A DNA stretch of 64,000 nucleotides from Paenibacillus sp. Soil750 (lineage in GTDB: Bacteria; Bacillota; Bacilli; Paenibacillales; NBRC-103111). Below, in pieces: positions 17,392 to 26,736 of this stretch. A program made the position numbers and the translations under genes. The DNA lies in the NCBI RefSeq assembly GCF_001428045.1, contig NZ_LMSD01000041.1, positions 251,847-315,846 on the forward strand, given 5' to 3'. Position 1 is the stretch's first letter, and the number at the start of each line of letters is the position of its first letter. A model generated the notes under the pieces. The model was not told the DNA's origin. It saw only the letters and a list, made by a program, of their open reading frames with translations, and did no database searches.

Positions 17392-19119
17392 ATGAAAGAT
17401 AGAAGTCATCATACAGATTTATGCATCATTGGCGGAGGAATGACGGGCATGTGTGCGGCTATAGCAGCTGCAAGACATGGGAGCAAGGTTGTACTCATCC
17501 AGGATAGACCGGTTCTAGGCGGAAATGCCTCATCTGAAATTAGGATGAATATCGGCGGTGCCCACGGCAAGAACAATCGTGAATCCGGACTGCTTGAAGA
17601 GATCGAACTGGAGAATCTATACAGAAATAACACGCCAAACTTTTCGATATGGGATAGTGTGCTTTACGAAAAAGTACGCTTTGAAGAGAATATTACCCTC
17701 TTGCTAAATTGCAGCTGTACAGGGGCAGAAATGGTAGGGAATACGATCAAGTCTGTAAAGGGCTGGCAACTAACAACCGAAACCTGGCATACCGTGGAAG
17801 CTACCTATTTTGCAGATTGTTCAGGAGATGGCATTCTAGCCCCACTAACTGGCGCTGAATATCGGATTGGCAGAGAAGCGGCAAGTGAATTCAACGAATC
17901 TATCGAGCCTGAAATTGTCGATGACAAAACGATGGGATTAAGCTGTCTATTTCAAATTCGCGAAACCGATAAACCTCAGCCATTCATCCCACCGACATGG
18001 GCACATACGTTTACAAGTGATGAGGACCTTCCGCATCGCCCGCACGATAAACGGACCAATTTCTGGTGGATTGAGCTGGGAGGCGATCGGGACTCCATTC
18101 ATGATACGGAAGAAATTCGGGATGAGCTTTTGAAAGTCGTATTCGGTGTCTGGGATCATATGAAAAACCAGGGAGATCATGGCGTAGAGAACTGGTTCAT
18201 CGACTGGATTGGGTTCCTGCCCGGCAAACGGGAGAGCCGCCGTTATATAGGTGATCACATTCTTACGCAAAATGATATTGAAGCAGAAGGGAAATTTGAT
18301 GACCTGGTGGCCTATGGCGGATGGAGCATGGATGATCACTTCCCTGAGGGTTTTTATTACAAAGGCGGTCATCCTACCATTTACCATCGCGCTCCCTCTC
18401 CCTATGGCATTCCTTATCGAAGCTTGTATTCCAGAAACATTGATAACTTATTTTTCGCAGGAAGGAACCTCAGCGCAACACATGCTGCTTTAAGTTCAAC
18501 GCGAGTGATGGGAACCTGTTCCATGTTGGGGCAGGCTATTGGCACAGCCGCTGCGATTGCGGTCAAGGAAAAACTGACGCCAAGGGGAATTTACCACCAT
18601 CAAATCAGACAATTGCAGCAGATGCTGATGGATGATGATTGCTATCTGCCGTGGCACCAGAGAAAGCTCTCTATATTAACGCAGAAGGCCTATATTAACG
18701 CGTCAAACGGAGAGGCTGAAGCACTTAGGAACGGTTTTGACAGATCTCTTGGTGATACGGATAACGGATGGACGGGAGCGGTAGGGGATTGGATTGCCTA
18801 TAGCTTTGATCAGCCTCAACACATACGTGAATTACGGTTTGTTTTTGACAGCAATTTGAACCGGATCATAAGAAATATGCCCAATAGCTACCCGCTAAAT
18901 AATAACAAATGGCACGTACCAGCAAGCATGGTGAAGGAGTTTAAAGTGGAATTCCTGAATAGTGACGGCAGTTGGATGGAACTGCTAACGGTCACCAATA
19001 ATTATCAAAGACTGCGGAAACTGAAAGTCGATATCGAAACGAAAGCCATACGCGTTACCCCTTTACGTACATGGGGCACAAAGCACGTGCACATTTTTTC
19101 ATGGGATATCAACGAGTAA
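17392..19119 (+). CDS. FAD-dependent oxidoreductase with C-terminal discoidin-like domain
   Basis: 575-residue cytoplasmic protein of the FAD_oxidored family (PF12831). The N-terminus has the dinucleotide-binding motif IIGGGMTGMCAAIAAA, then VLGGNASSE, and the family motifs DCSGDG (about residue 143) and GRNLSATHAA (about 358). The last ~130 residues (from about 445) are a beta-rich F5/8 (discoidin)-like region of the kind used to bind sugars. ATG 17392 follows GGAGG. First gene of a three-gene unit with a glycosidase and a GH5 enzyme. It probably oxidises a sugar or modified sugar of the imported glycan; substrate unknown. Confidence 0.82.
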   Translation: MKDRSHHTDLCIIGGGMTGMCAAIAAARHGSKVVLIQDRPVLGGNASSEIRMNIGGAHGKNNRESGLLEEIELENLYRNNTPNFSIWDSVLYEKVRFEENITLLLNCSCTGAEMVGNTIKSVKGWQLTTETWHTVEATYFADCSGDGILAPLTGAEYRIGREAASEFNESIEPEIVDDKTMGLSCLFQIRETDKPQPFIPPTWAHTFTSDEDLPHRPHDKRTNFWWIELGGDRDSIHDTEEIRDELLKVVFGVWDHMKNQGDHGVENWFIDWIGFLPGKRESRRYIGDHILTQNDIEAEGKFDDLVAYGGWSMDDHFPEGFYYKGGHPTIYHRAPSPYGIPYRSLYSRNIDNLFFAGRNLSATHAALSSTRVMGTCSMLGQAIGTAAAIAVKEKLTPRGIYHHQIRQLQQMLMDDDCYLPWHQRKLSILTQKAYINASNGEAEALRNGFDRSLGDTDNGWTGAVGDWIAYSFDQPQHIRELRFVFDSNLNRIIRNMPNSYPLNNNKWHVPASMVKEFKVEFLNSDGSWMELLTVTNNYQRLRKLKVDIETKAIRVTPLRTWGTKHVHIFSWDINE

Positions 19120-19142
19120 AAGGAATGAGCGAGGGGATTTAT

Positions 19143-20699
19143 ATGAGCAAAAGTTTGGAAATCGATTCGACAACGTTGCCTGAAACGCAAGTTATTTACA
19201 CCACAGACAATGGTACGCTACAAAGATTGTTTGACCGATGCGAAGAGATGGGAAAGAAGAATATTCAAGCTTTTCTGGATAAAAAAGTACTCGTAGAGGG
19301 TTCTTACTATCCTAATGTGTGGTTGGAAACACAGCCGATGGGAGGTGAAATGTATGCCAAACGCAATATGGAGGTGGCCCTTAATAATCAGCTGATTTTT
19401 ATGGAAAATCAAAGGGCAGATGGCCGGATACCGGGGATGATTTCTGTCGTTGAAGGGGAATTACAATCGGATTTCGATTGGTTTCAGGGATACTGCTTTC
19501 CAGTCCCCGCGTTAAAAATGTACTACTGGATGAAGAAGGATAAGAATTATCTCCAACGTTTATATGATGTTCTGAAGGGATTTGACGACTATCTCTGGAA
19601 ATACCGGGATTCTGATGGGGATGGTTGTCTAGAAACTTGGTGCGTTTGGGATACTGGCGAGGATCATAGTACGCGCTTGCCTGGCGCTCCGGATAGTTGG
19701 GGAGGAGAAACGCCTCCATCCGGTATAGGTCAAGTACCTTACGAGTCCATGGATGTCATGGGCTATTCCTGTAGCGGGAGAGATGTTATTGCGATCATTT
19801 CCAAAGAGTTGGGTAACGGTCAAGAGAGCTATTGGCAGGAGAAAGCGGACGAGGTTCGTCAAAAAATAAAATCCTATCTATGGCGAGCTGATAGGCATGC
19901 TTGTTATGACAGAGATAGTAAGAACGAATTTATGGATGTTCTCACGCATAATAACTTGAGGGTCATGTATTTTGGCGGTTTTAGCCAGGAGATGGCCGAT
20001 GCGTTTATTGCCTATCACATGTTGAATCCGGAAGAGTTCTGGACAACGATGCCACTTCCCTCCATTGCGGTAAATGATCCTCTTTTCAGGAATATTGCCA
20101 GTAATGATTGGAGCGGTCAGCCACAAAGCCTTACCTATCAAAGAGCGATTCAGGCACTGGAGAATTATGGGCATTATGCGGAAATTACTTTGTTAGGCAA
20201 AATCTATTTGAGCGTGCTGGAAAAGCATCTCTTCTTTCCACAGCAATTTGATCCCTTTACAGCGGAACCAAGCAAGGCAAAAGACGGGTACGGCCCGGCC
20301 ATTCTCTCGGCATTGGAATACCATTCGCGACTATACGGCGTAAGTATCTCTATGGATGACCTGTTTTGGGGCGGCCTTCAGGACGGGGAATTTGAAAGAA
20401 GTTATACCCAGCAATGGGCAGAAGACCGTTTTACACTGAAGAGTAAACATGGTTTTTTCAGCGGTTACATCAATGAGAAGCAAGTGTTTCGCGCTTCCAA
20501 TGGGGTAAGAATAGTCACAGATCTGCAGGGTCAGGTCAAAGAAATCATCGGTATTGAAACGAAACCCACAACCGTCCGTTTAGAAATAGAAGATCGTAGA
20601 TTTACTTTTACGATCAAGCCCAATGAAGCGTATGTTATAGAGAACAAGGGGGTGATAAAGAAGAAACGAGTGGCTTTTGACTATCCATTTGCGAGATAA
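19143..20699 (+). CDS. Intracellular (alpha/alpha)6-barrel glycosidase, MGH1/GH63-like
   Basis: 518-residue protein without a signal peptide. The fold resembles the MGH1-like/GH63 group, with motifs FMENQRADGRIPGMIS, TWCVWDTGEDHS, EFWTTMPLPSIA and NDWSGQPQSLTYQRAIQAL. ATG 19143 lies about 7 nt after GCGAGGGG; an ATG at 19125 is the alternative. It starts 23 nt after the FAD oxidoreductase gene. It probably removes terminal sugars from an imported oligosaccharide; related enzymes act on alpha-glucosides or mannosylglycerate. Linkage specificity cannot be told. Confidence 0.75.
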   Translation: MSKSLEIDSTTLPETQVIYTTDNGTLQRLFDRCEEMGKKNIQAFLDKKVLVEGSYYPNVWLETQPMGGEMYAKRNMEVALNNQLIFMENQRADGRIPGMISVVEGELQSDFDWFQGYCFPVPALKMYYWMKKDKNYLQRLYDVLKGFDDYLWKYRDSDGDGCLETWCVWDTGEDHSTRLPGAPDSWGGETPPSGIGQVPYESMDVMGYSCSGRDVIAIISKELGNGQESYWQEKADEVRQKIKSYLWRADRHACYDRDSKNEFMDVLTHNNLRVMYFGGFSQEMADAFIAYHMLNPEEFWTTMPLPSIAVNDPLFRNIASNDWSGQPQSLTYQRAIQALENYGHYAEITLLGKIYLSVLEKHLFFPQQFDPFTAEPSKAKDGYGPAILSALEYHSRLYGVSISMDDLFWGGLQDGEFERSYTQQWAEDRFTLKSKHGFFSGYINEKQVFRASNGVRIVTDLQGQVKEIIGIETKPTTVRLEIEDRRFTFTIKPNEAYVIENKGVIKKKRVAFDYPFAR

Positions 20700-20742
20700 G
20701 TACAAAGGAACATGCTGACAATTTTATAAGGAGGTTTATCTT

Positions 20743-23067
20743 ATGGACAAATGGTTCAAGCTCATTACGATTCCTTTAACCGCGATGTTGATCGGGTCTA
20801 TCGGCTTAGGCGTAGTGAATCCCTCTACGGCGGAAGCTAGCTTTACGAACTACATTACTCGAAGCGGTGACACCTTGATAGACGGGGCTTCTACGTTCCG
20901 GTTTGTCGGTACGAACGTCCCCTTGTTGATGAGGTCTTGGACGGATTCAGACGAAGTTATGGACGCGATCCGTTCGGCGGGTGAATCGGGGATTGACGTC
21001 CTTCGGCTCTATCCGTTCGAGGTAAAGATGGCTAGTGATCCGGAGGGTACACCCCGACATGTCACCGCACCAGGCGTCTACAACGAAAGTGCTTTTAAGA
21101 TTTTCGACAAGATAATTCAATTGGCAAATCAATATAATGTCCGGCTGATCGTGCCCTTCGTGGACAGCTATAATTACATTGGAGGCGTTGCTGATTGGGC
21201 TGCTTTTCGAGGTAAAAGCTCTAGCAGCTTCTATAGTGATGCGACCGTTAAGCAAGACTTCAAGAACTTCATCAGCTATGTGCTGAATCGGACCAACACG
21301 CTGACTGGTGTCCAGTACAAGAATGACAAGGCGATTCTCGCTTGGCAACTCGGTAATGAGTTGTATTCCACCGACAGCTGGGTGACCGAAATGGCGGCAT
21401 ATGTCAAAAGCGTGGATGCTAACCACCTGCTGGCTGATGGTGGCTATGTTCTTGCACAAGGAATAAAAGCAAACGCGCTGAACGATAGTAACATCGACAT
21501 TATTGATCCGCACCTCTACTTGGCACCAAGTGAAACGCTTACTAAGCTCACGGAGTGGAGGAATACTACGGCGGGTAAAAAAGCCCTCATTATCGGTGAA
21601 TTCGGAAATTACTCAGCCTCGGATGTGAATCAGATTCTCTCTACGACCCAGACCAATGGTACGACTGGCGCTATGTTTTGGGCCACGATGTTTCATCACA
21701 AGATGGGGGGCTGGTACTTCCCTTCAGCCGGCACATGGAGCTACCTCCGGTACCCCGGCTTTACCTCCGGGGACTGGGCAGGTGAATCGGACATCATCAA
21801 CTACATGCGCAGCTACTCGTATGGGTACAAGGGCTTGTCCGTACCTGCTTGGCCAGTCGCCACAGCTCCTGTCCTGTTCCCTTCCGATTCTGTGCATACA
21901 CTTTCCTGGCGTGGGGTCACGGACGCGGCATCGTATGATGTGGAGCGCGCCACCAGTCCAACTGGTACATGGACCACAGTCGGAAGTGGTGTGAAGGACG
22001 ATGTAACGACTCCCCGCCAGCATACGTTTGCGGTTCCGTTGTTCGACGATACGTCAGCGGCGGCGGGCACTGCCTATTATTACAGAATTAGAGCTAAGAA
22101 CACTACTGGCTCCTATTCGCCTTATTCCAACGTAGCCGGTCCGGTAAAGTCGTCAAGCGCTATCATCCTCGATAACGGCGGCACAGGATATACCGAAACT
22201 GGAACCTGGGGAGCCAGCTCTTTAGCCGGCAGCTATGGTGGCAGTTCCCGTTACAGCAGTACCGCTGGAAGCACGGCAACCTGGACGCCGAACATTACGG
22301 CACCGGGATATTACAATGTTTATGTGCGCTACCCATACCACCTCTACTCGGCGACGAATGCCCAGTATACCATCTTCCATAACGGTGTCACCGATACGAT
22401 TGAATTGATCGACCAGACCAACATTGCGAACGGCTGGCGTCTGCTCGAAACGGTCTATTTTGCCGGAGGTGGTTCCGAATACGTCAGATTGACTGGGACT
22501 GGCAACGGCACAAACAACTATCGGGCCGATGCGGTTATGTTTGAGCCTCAAACCTTTGGGGATGGCTTTCAGAACAACAGTGCAAGTAATTGGACCGCAT
22601 CGAGCGGCAGTTGGTCGGTCATCGATGATGTCAGCAAAGTATTGAAGCAGACCGGTACTGGTGTAGCGGAGACCAAAGGCGGAGTTGTCTATACGGATCA
22701 TGCTATGACGGCTGCCATTAAAGCGTACGATAAGCCTGGGGCTAACTCCTCTTCTGGAATCTTGGCCCGTGCCAGCTCGGATTTAACCAGCTATTACTTA
22801 TATCGGATTAACTACGATTTAAACAAGTTACAGCTTTATAAGAAGGTTAGTGGGGTTTTTACCCAGATTGGCGAAGCCGATTTCTTGGCTAACCCGGGCA
22901 GTTGGAACTTGCTTCGTTTGGAGCTGAAGGGGACTTCCATCAAGGGCTATCTGAACGGCGTGCAAAAAATTAGTGCAACGGATTCCGGTTTGTCCAGCGG
23001 ATACGTAGGGCTCCGGACGTATGATCAGACTGCCGTATATGACAACATTCTCATCTCACCGAATTAA
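20743..23067 (+). CDS. Secreted multidomain GH5-like endoglycanase
   Basis: 774-residue secreted enzyme. Signal peptide about 1-32 (ending STAEA), then a GH5 (beta/alpha)8 domain to about 355 with acid/base Glu206 in QLGNEL and nucleophile Glu286 in IIGEFG. This is followed by an FN3-like domain (about 366-470), a golvesin/Xly-type beta-sandwich (about 473-603; GYYNVYVRYPY), and a C-terminal concanavalin-like domain (605-774). Barrel sequence resembles endo-beta-1,4-mannanases, but GH5 specificities are broad. AAGGAGG lies just before the ATG. It is third in the operon after two cytoplasmic enzymes and probably cuts the polymer backbone. Confidence 0.8.
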   Translation: MDKWFKLITIPLTAMLIGSIGLGVVNPSTAEASFTNYITRSGDTLIDGASTFRFVGTNVPLLMRSWTDSDEVMDAIRSAGESGIDVLRLYPFEVKMASDPEGTPRHVTAPGVYNESAFKIFDKIIQLANQYNVRLIVPFVDSYNYIGGVADWAAFRGKSSSSFYSDATVKQDFKNFISYVLNRTNTLTGVQYKNDKAILAWQLGNELYSTDSWVTEMAAYVKSVDANHLLADGGYVLAQGIKANALNDSNIDIIDPHLYLAPSETLTKLTEWRNTTAGKKALIIGEFGNYSASDVNQILSTTQTNGTTGAMFWATMFHHKMGGWYFPSAGTWSYLRYPGFTSGDWAGESDIINYMRSYSYGYKGLSVPAWPVATAPVLFPSDSVHTLSWRGVTDAASYDVERATSPTGTWTTVGSGVKDDVTTPRQHTFAVPLFDDTSAAAGTAYYYRIRAKNTTGSYSPYSNVAGPVKSSSAIILDNGGTGYTETGTWGASSLAGSYGGSSRYSSTAGSTATWTPNITAPGYYNVYVRYPYHLYSATNAQYTIFHNGVTDTIELIDQTNIANGWRLLETVYFAGGGSEYVRLTGTGNGTNNYRADAVMFEPQTFGDGFQNNSASNWTASSGSWSVIDDVSKVLKQTGTGVAETKGGVVYTDHAMTAAIKAYDKPGANSSSGILARASSDLTSYYLYRINYDLNKLQLYKKVSGVFTQIGEADFLANPGSWNLLRLELKGTSIKGYLNGVQKISATDSGLSSGYVGLRTYDQTAVYDNILISPN

Positions 23068-23101
23068 TGTAAAAGTAGTTTCATAAGAAAGCATTAATCC
23101 T

Positions 23102-23139
23102 ACAGAGAGAGCGGCGCAGGCTGTTCTCTCTGTTTGTGT
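23102..23139 (+). terminator. Terminator-like hairpin after the GH5 gene
   Basis: ACAGAGAGA (23102-23110) pairs perfectly with TCTCTCTGT (23125-23133), followed by a T/G-rich tract. The U-run is weak, so termination may be partial. Confidence 0.55.
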
Positions 23140-23190
23140 TGTGCTGATTTATCTAAGTAAGAAGATGGGCACTGTTCAATGAGAAGTAAG

Positions 23191-23254
23191 TAAATTTGTT
23201 ACTGATGATGAATAAATCTATTCCTTATTTGATCGGCGGCTGCATGTGATAATG
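23191..23254 (+). promoter_or_regulatory. Operator/promoter copy B of the twin glycan-locus element
   Basis: Matches 17280-17344 with one 1-bp indel and few changes. The same 22-bp-spaced direct repeat (half-sites at 23192 and 23214) stands before an extended -10 (TGT-GATAAT, GATAAT at 23248-23253). It drives the importer, esterase and rhamnosidase genes, so both halves of the locus appear to share one regulator. Confidence 0.65.
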
Positions 23255-23289
23255 AAGTTACAACAAAGAGTTGATGGAGGTAATGCCAA

Positions 23290-24186
23290 TTGGCAGGATT
23301 GTGGAAGAATAGAGTGTTATACATCATGCTCTTACCGCTTGTAGCTTGGTACATCATATTCAAGTATATACCGATGTACGGTGCAATCATCGCATTTAAG
23401 GACTACAATATTTTGTCCGGAATCGGGGGTTCCGATTGGGCACATCCCTGGTATAAATACTTCGATAATTTTTTTAGTTCACCTTATTTCTCACGGTTGT
23501 TCAGTAATACGTTATTGATCAGCTGCTACAAATTGATCTTCGGAACTGTACCATCGATTCTTCTAGCGATTCTGCTGAATGAGAGCCGGAGCGTATTTTT
23601 GAAACGTTGGATTCAAACCTTAAGTTATATGCCGCATTTTTTGTCATGGGTTATCGTATACGGGATCGCTATTGCATTTCTTTCGGAGACCAATGGACTG
23701 GTTAATCGTTGGATCGGCGACTTAGGGTACGAGGTCATTCCTTTTCTGAATGCATCGGAATGGTTCCGCTCGATTCTAGTAGGGACGGATATCTGGAAGG
23801 ATCTTGGCTGGGGAGCGATCATTTATATCGCTGCAATTGCAGGCATAGATCCTTCGCTGTATGAAGCCGCCATGATGGATGGGGCGGGGCGTCTCAGGCG
23901 GATTTGGAGTATTACACTGCCTGGTATCTCCAATGTCATCATGCTGCTTTTGATATTAAAATTGGGATATATACTGGATGCAGGGTTTGATCAGATATTT
24001 ATATTTTATAATATCCGAGTTTACGCTGTAGGCGATATCATCGATACGTGGGTTTATCGCACGGGACTTGAGCAGTTGAACTTTAGTGTTGCTGCTGCCG
24101 TGGGCTTGTTTAAATCAGTCATTGGCATGGCACTTGTTCTATCCGCCAATCAGCTTGCAAAAAGATGGGGGGGCGGCATATGGTAA
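23290..24186 (+). CDS. ABC sugar transporter permease, LplB-like
   Basis: 298-residue inner permease with six membrane segments. The N-terminal LPLVAWYIIFKYIPMYG and AFKDYN are typical of LplB/YteP permeases for complex oligosaccharides. The ATPase-docking EAA loop reads EAAMMDGAGRLRRIWSITLP. The start is TTG at 23290, 9 nt after GGAGG; an ATG at 23283 is out of frame. It overlaps the second permease by 7 bp, showing translational coupling. The importer lacks a local ATPase. Confidence 0.9.
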   Translation: MAGLWKNRVLYIMLLPLVAWYIIFKYIPMYGAIIAFKDYNILSGIGGSDWAHPWYKYFDNFFSSPYFSRLFSNTLLISCYKLIFGTVPSILLAILLNESRSVFLKRWIQTLSYMPHFLSWVIVYGIAIAFLSETNGLVNRWIGDLGYEVIPFLNASEWFRSILVGTDIWKDLGWGAIIYIAAIAGIDPSLYEAAMMDGAGRLRRIWSITLPGISNVIMLLLILKLGYILDAGFDQIFIFYNIRVYAVGDIIDTWVYRTGLEQLNFSVAAAVGLFKSVIGMALVLSANQLAKRWGGGIW

Positions 24187-25040
24187 TAAATCGCGGAGAA
24201 CGAGTAACGGGAGCAGTTATTAATATCATTCTTTGTTTGGTCGGTATTATAAGTTTCTTCCCACTTTTATTTGTAATATCCATGTCACTCACGCCTTACG
24301 GCGAAGTGATCAAAAACGGGGGATTTCTCATCATCCCTAAATCGGTAACGTTTGAAGCCTATACCTATCTTTTTCAAACCAAAGAGTTGCCGCATGCGAT
24401 GATGGTGTCTATATTTACTGCTACGGTAGGGACAGCAATCAACCTGCTGCTCACAATGCTTGGCGCGTATCCGCTTAGCAGGAAATCACTGAAGGGCCGC
24501 ACCTTCATTCTTCTTATGATCGTATTTACGATGCTGTTCAGTGGAGGCTTGATACCGACGTATTTGCTGGTTAAATCCCTAGGTATGTTAAATACCATAT
24601 GGGCATTAATTATTCCAAGCGCAGTAGCAACCTACAATCTTTTGATTATGAAAACGTTTTTTGAAGGACTGCCTGAGGAATTGTTTGAATCTGCGCGGAT
24701 AGATGGAGCTGGCGATGTGACCATATTGTTCCGTCTCGTTGTTCCATTATCCGTACCCTCACTGATGACAATAGGGTTGTTCTATGTAGTGGCAAACTGG
24801 AACAGTTTTTTCTCGGCAGTACTCTATATTACAGACCCCAATTTAAATCCATTGCAAATTGTTGTGCGCAAACTACTGCTCCTGAGTAATTCTTTGGACA
24901 ACACAACGGAAAATGTTGTACCGACGCCGACATTGCAGATGGCTTCTGTCATCACAGCAAGTCTACCCATTTTAGTGGTTTACCCGTTTATCCAGAAATA
25001 CTTTACCAAAGGTGTTTTAATCGGAGCCATTAAGGGATGA
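24180..25040 (+). CDS. ABC sugar transporter permease, YtcP-like
   Basis: 286-residue permease with six membrane segments and an EAA loop (ESARIDGAGDVTILFRLVVP). The C-terminus KYFTKGVLIGAIKG is the YtcP/YteQ-type ending. ATG 24180 follows a GGGGGG stretch and overlaps the previous gene; an earlier ATG at 24165 is less well placed. It pairs with the LplB-like permease for uptake of oligosaccharides freed by the secreted GH5 enzyme. Confidence 0.9.
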   Translation: MVINRGERVTGAVINIILCLVGIISFFPLLFVISMSLTPYGEVIKNGGFLIIPKSVTFEAYTYLFQTKELPHAMMVSIFTATVGTAINLLLTMLGAYPLSRKSLKGRTFILLMIVFTMLFSGGLIPTYLLVKSLGMLNTIWALIIPSAVATYNLLIMKTFFEGLPEELFESARIDGAGDVTILFRLVVPLSVPSLMTIGLFYVVANWNSFFSAVLYITDPNLNPLQIVVRKLLLLSNSLDNTTENVVPTPTLQMASVITASLPILVVYPFIQKYFTKGVLIGAIKG

Positions 25041-25128
25041 AATCGTAGTGCATCGCATTTTTCTCGTGCCAAAGAGTGGCATGAGGAAGGCGTTCACCTA
25101 TAAAATGATTATGAAAGAAGGGGTAAAT

Positions 25129-26655
25129 ATGAGAAAAAAATTAGTAACCGCTGTTCTACTTGCCACCAGTCTGCTTGCTGCATGTGCGAGTAACAATCCC
25201 TCAGCAGAACCTGCACCAACGGGGGCAGCATCGAGCAAACCGTCTGCCGATCCTGTGAAGATTGAAACCATGCAAGAGGGAGGGGTCGTATCTGCAGATG
25301 GACCTGGCTTTCCCAAGGACGATTTTGTGAAAAATGAGCTGAATAAAAAGCTGAATATGGATTTGACGATGACGATGGAAGCAAATGATTTTACAGCCAA
25401 ACTAAGCACACGAATGGCAGGTGGCAATCCTGCGGATCTCATGTTGATTTCCAAAGATCAGGTGCAGAAATTCGCCCAAAGCGGTGTATTGCTTGACATG
25501 ACTCCTTATCTAAGCAAATTGACTGATTATAAGAAATTTGTAGGGGAAGATCAATTGTCGAAGGGGAACATTGGCGGGAAGCAGGTTGCGCTGCCTAAGG
25601 CAAGTGGAATAACCATCTTTACCTATTGGATCCGTAAGGACTGGCTCAATACATTAAAATTGAATGCGCCTACAACGATAGACGAATTGTTCAATGTAGC
25701 GAAGGCGTTTACTGAAAACGACCCTGATGGCAACGGTAAAAAGGATACGTTTGGAATGACGGGTACCGGTATTGATACGTTTGCTCCTGTATTTGGAGCT
25801 TACGGTGTCAGTAATAGCTTGACGTCGCCAAGCATTTTACTAAATGGAAAAATTACTAACTCGCTATATGATCCGAATATGAAGGAAGCTTTAACTGCAG
25901 TGAAGAGGTTTGTTGATGCCGGCGTCGTCGATCCAGAGTTTCTAGTCAACAAAGGGAATACGTCCAAAGACAAAGCGTTTCAAGGGAAAATTGGCATTGT
26001 TTTTGATGGCTGGAGCGGCATAATTAGAGATGAACAAGTAAAGATCTGGAAGCAAGCAAATCCCAACGCAGAATGGGTTCAACTCACGGCGCTAAAAGGA
26101 CCGACGGGACTACAATTTACTAGTATGAAGGAACTTGGGGCTTCCGGCAACTTAATCGCTCTTCCGAAGTCGCTCGAGAAACAACCGGAAAAGCTGAATA
26201 AAATTATTGAATTGCTCAATTATGTTTCGACGACAGACGGCAATCGCTTGGTTGATTACGGAGTTAAAGATGTTCACTACAAAGCTGATGGCGATAAAAT
26301 CACGATAACGGATCAAGGCAAGAAGGAAAACGGGTACACGTTTGCTTATCAATTCACAGGACGACCGGAACTCTCCTATTTAAAAACAAAGTTCCCTGCG
26401 CAAGCGTCCTACATTGAAATTGAAGCGAATTTGCCACGTTTACCCGTTGCGGATAAGATGATTGATCTGCCGAGCGGCTACAATAAAGCGGATGTTGACA
26501 CCTTTGTTCAAGAAGAAATAACGAAATTTATTTATGGCAAAACGCCAATTACGGATTATAGTAAATTCCTTGCTACGCTAGAGGGGACATTCAATTATAA
26601 GCTTTATACCGACGCGGTTACTAAGCAGGCTGCGGCTCTCGGGCTAACCAAATAA
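25129..26655 (+). CDS. Extracellular solute-binding lipoprotein, LplA family
   Basis: 508-residue lipoprotein: signal peptide with lipobox LLAAC (Cys about residue 21), then an Ala/Ser/Pro-rich tether and a two-lobed binding domain. DPDGNGKKDTFGM resembles the calcium-binding loop seen in LplA proteins. ATG 25129 lies after GAAGGGG; upstream in-frame ATGs would hide the signal peptide. Last of three importer genes, followed by a terminator. It captures the oligosaccharide outside the cell, which may also be sensed by the downstream YesM. Confidence 0.9.
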   Translation: MRKKLVTAVLLATSLLAACASNNPSAEPAPTGAASSKPSADPVKIETMQEGGVVSADGPGFPKDDFVKNELNKKLNMDLTMTMEANDFTAKLSTRMAGGNPADLMLISKDQVQKFAQSGVLLDMTPYLSKLTDYKKFVGEDQLSKGNIGGKQVALPKASGITIFTYWIRKDWLNTLKLNAPTTIDELFNVAKAFTENDPDGNGKKDTFGMTGTGIDTFAPVFGAYGVSNSLTSPSILLNGKITNSLYDPNMKEALTAVKRFVDAGVVDPEFLVNKGNTSKDKAFQGKIGIVFDGWSGIIRDEQVKIWKQANPNAEWVQLTALKGPTGLQFTSMKELGASGNLIALPKSLEKQPEKLNKIIELLNYVSTTDGNRLVDYGVKDVHYKADGDKITITDQGKKENGYTFAYQFTGRPELSYLKTKFPAQASYIEIEANLPRLPVADKMIDLPSGYNKADVDTFVQEEITKFIYGKTPITDYSKFLATLEGTFNYKLYTDAVTKQAAALGLTK

Positions 26656-26662
26656 ATGGAGT

Positions 26663-26696
26663 TCCCCCATCGCGTAAGAAGTGGTGGGGGATTTTT
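26663..26696 (+). terminator. Terminator after the binding-protein gene
   Basis: TCCCCCA pairs with TGGGGGA, followed by TTTTT. It may let part of the transcription continue into the esterase and rhamnosidase genes, which show no clear promoter of their own. Confidence 0.75.
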
Positions 26697-26736
26697 CAAC
26701 CAGGTGACGGGCGAATAGCAAAATGCGGGAGATGAA

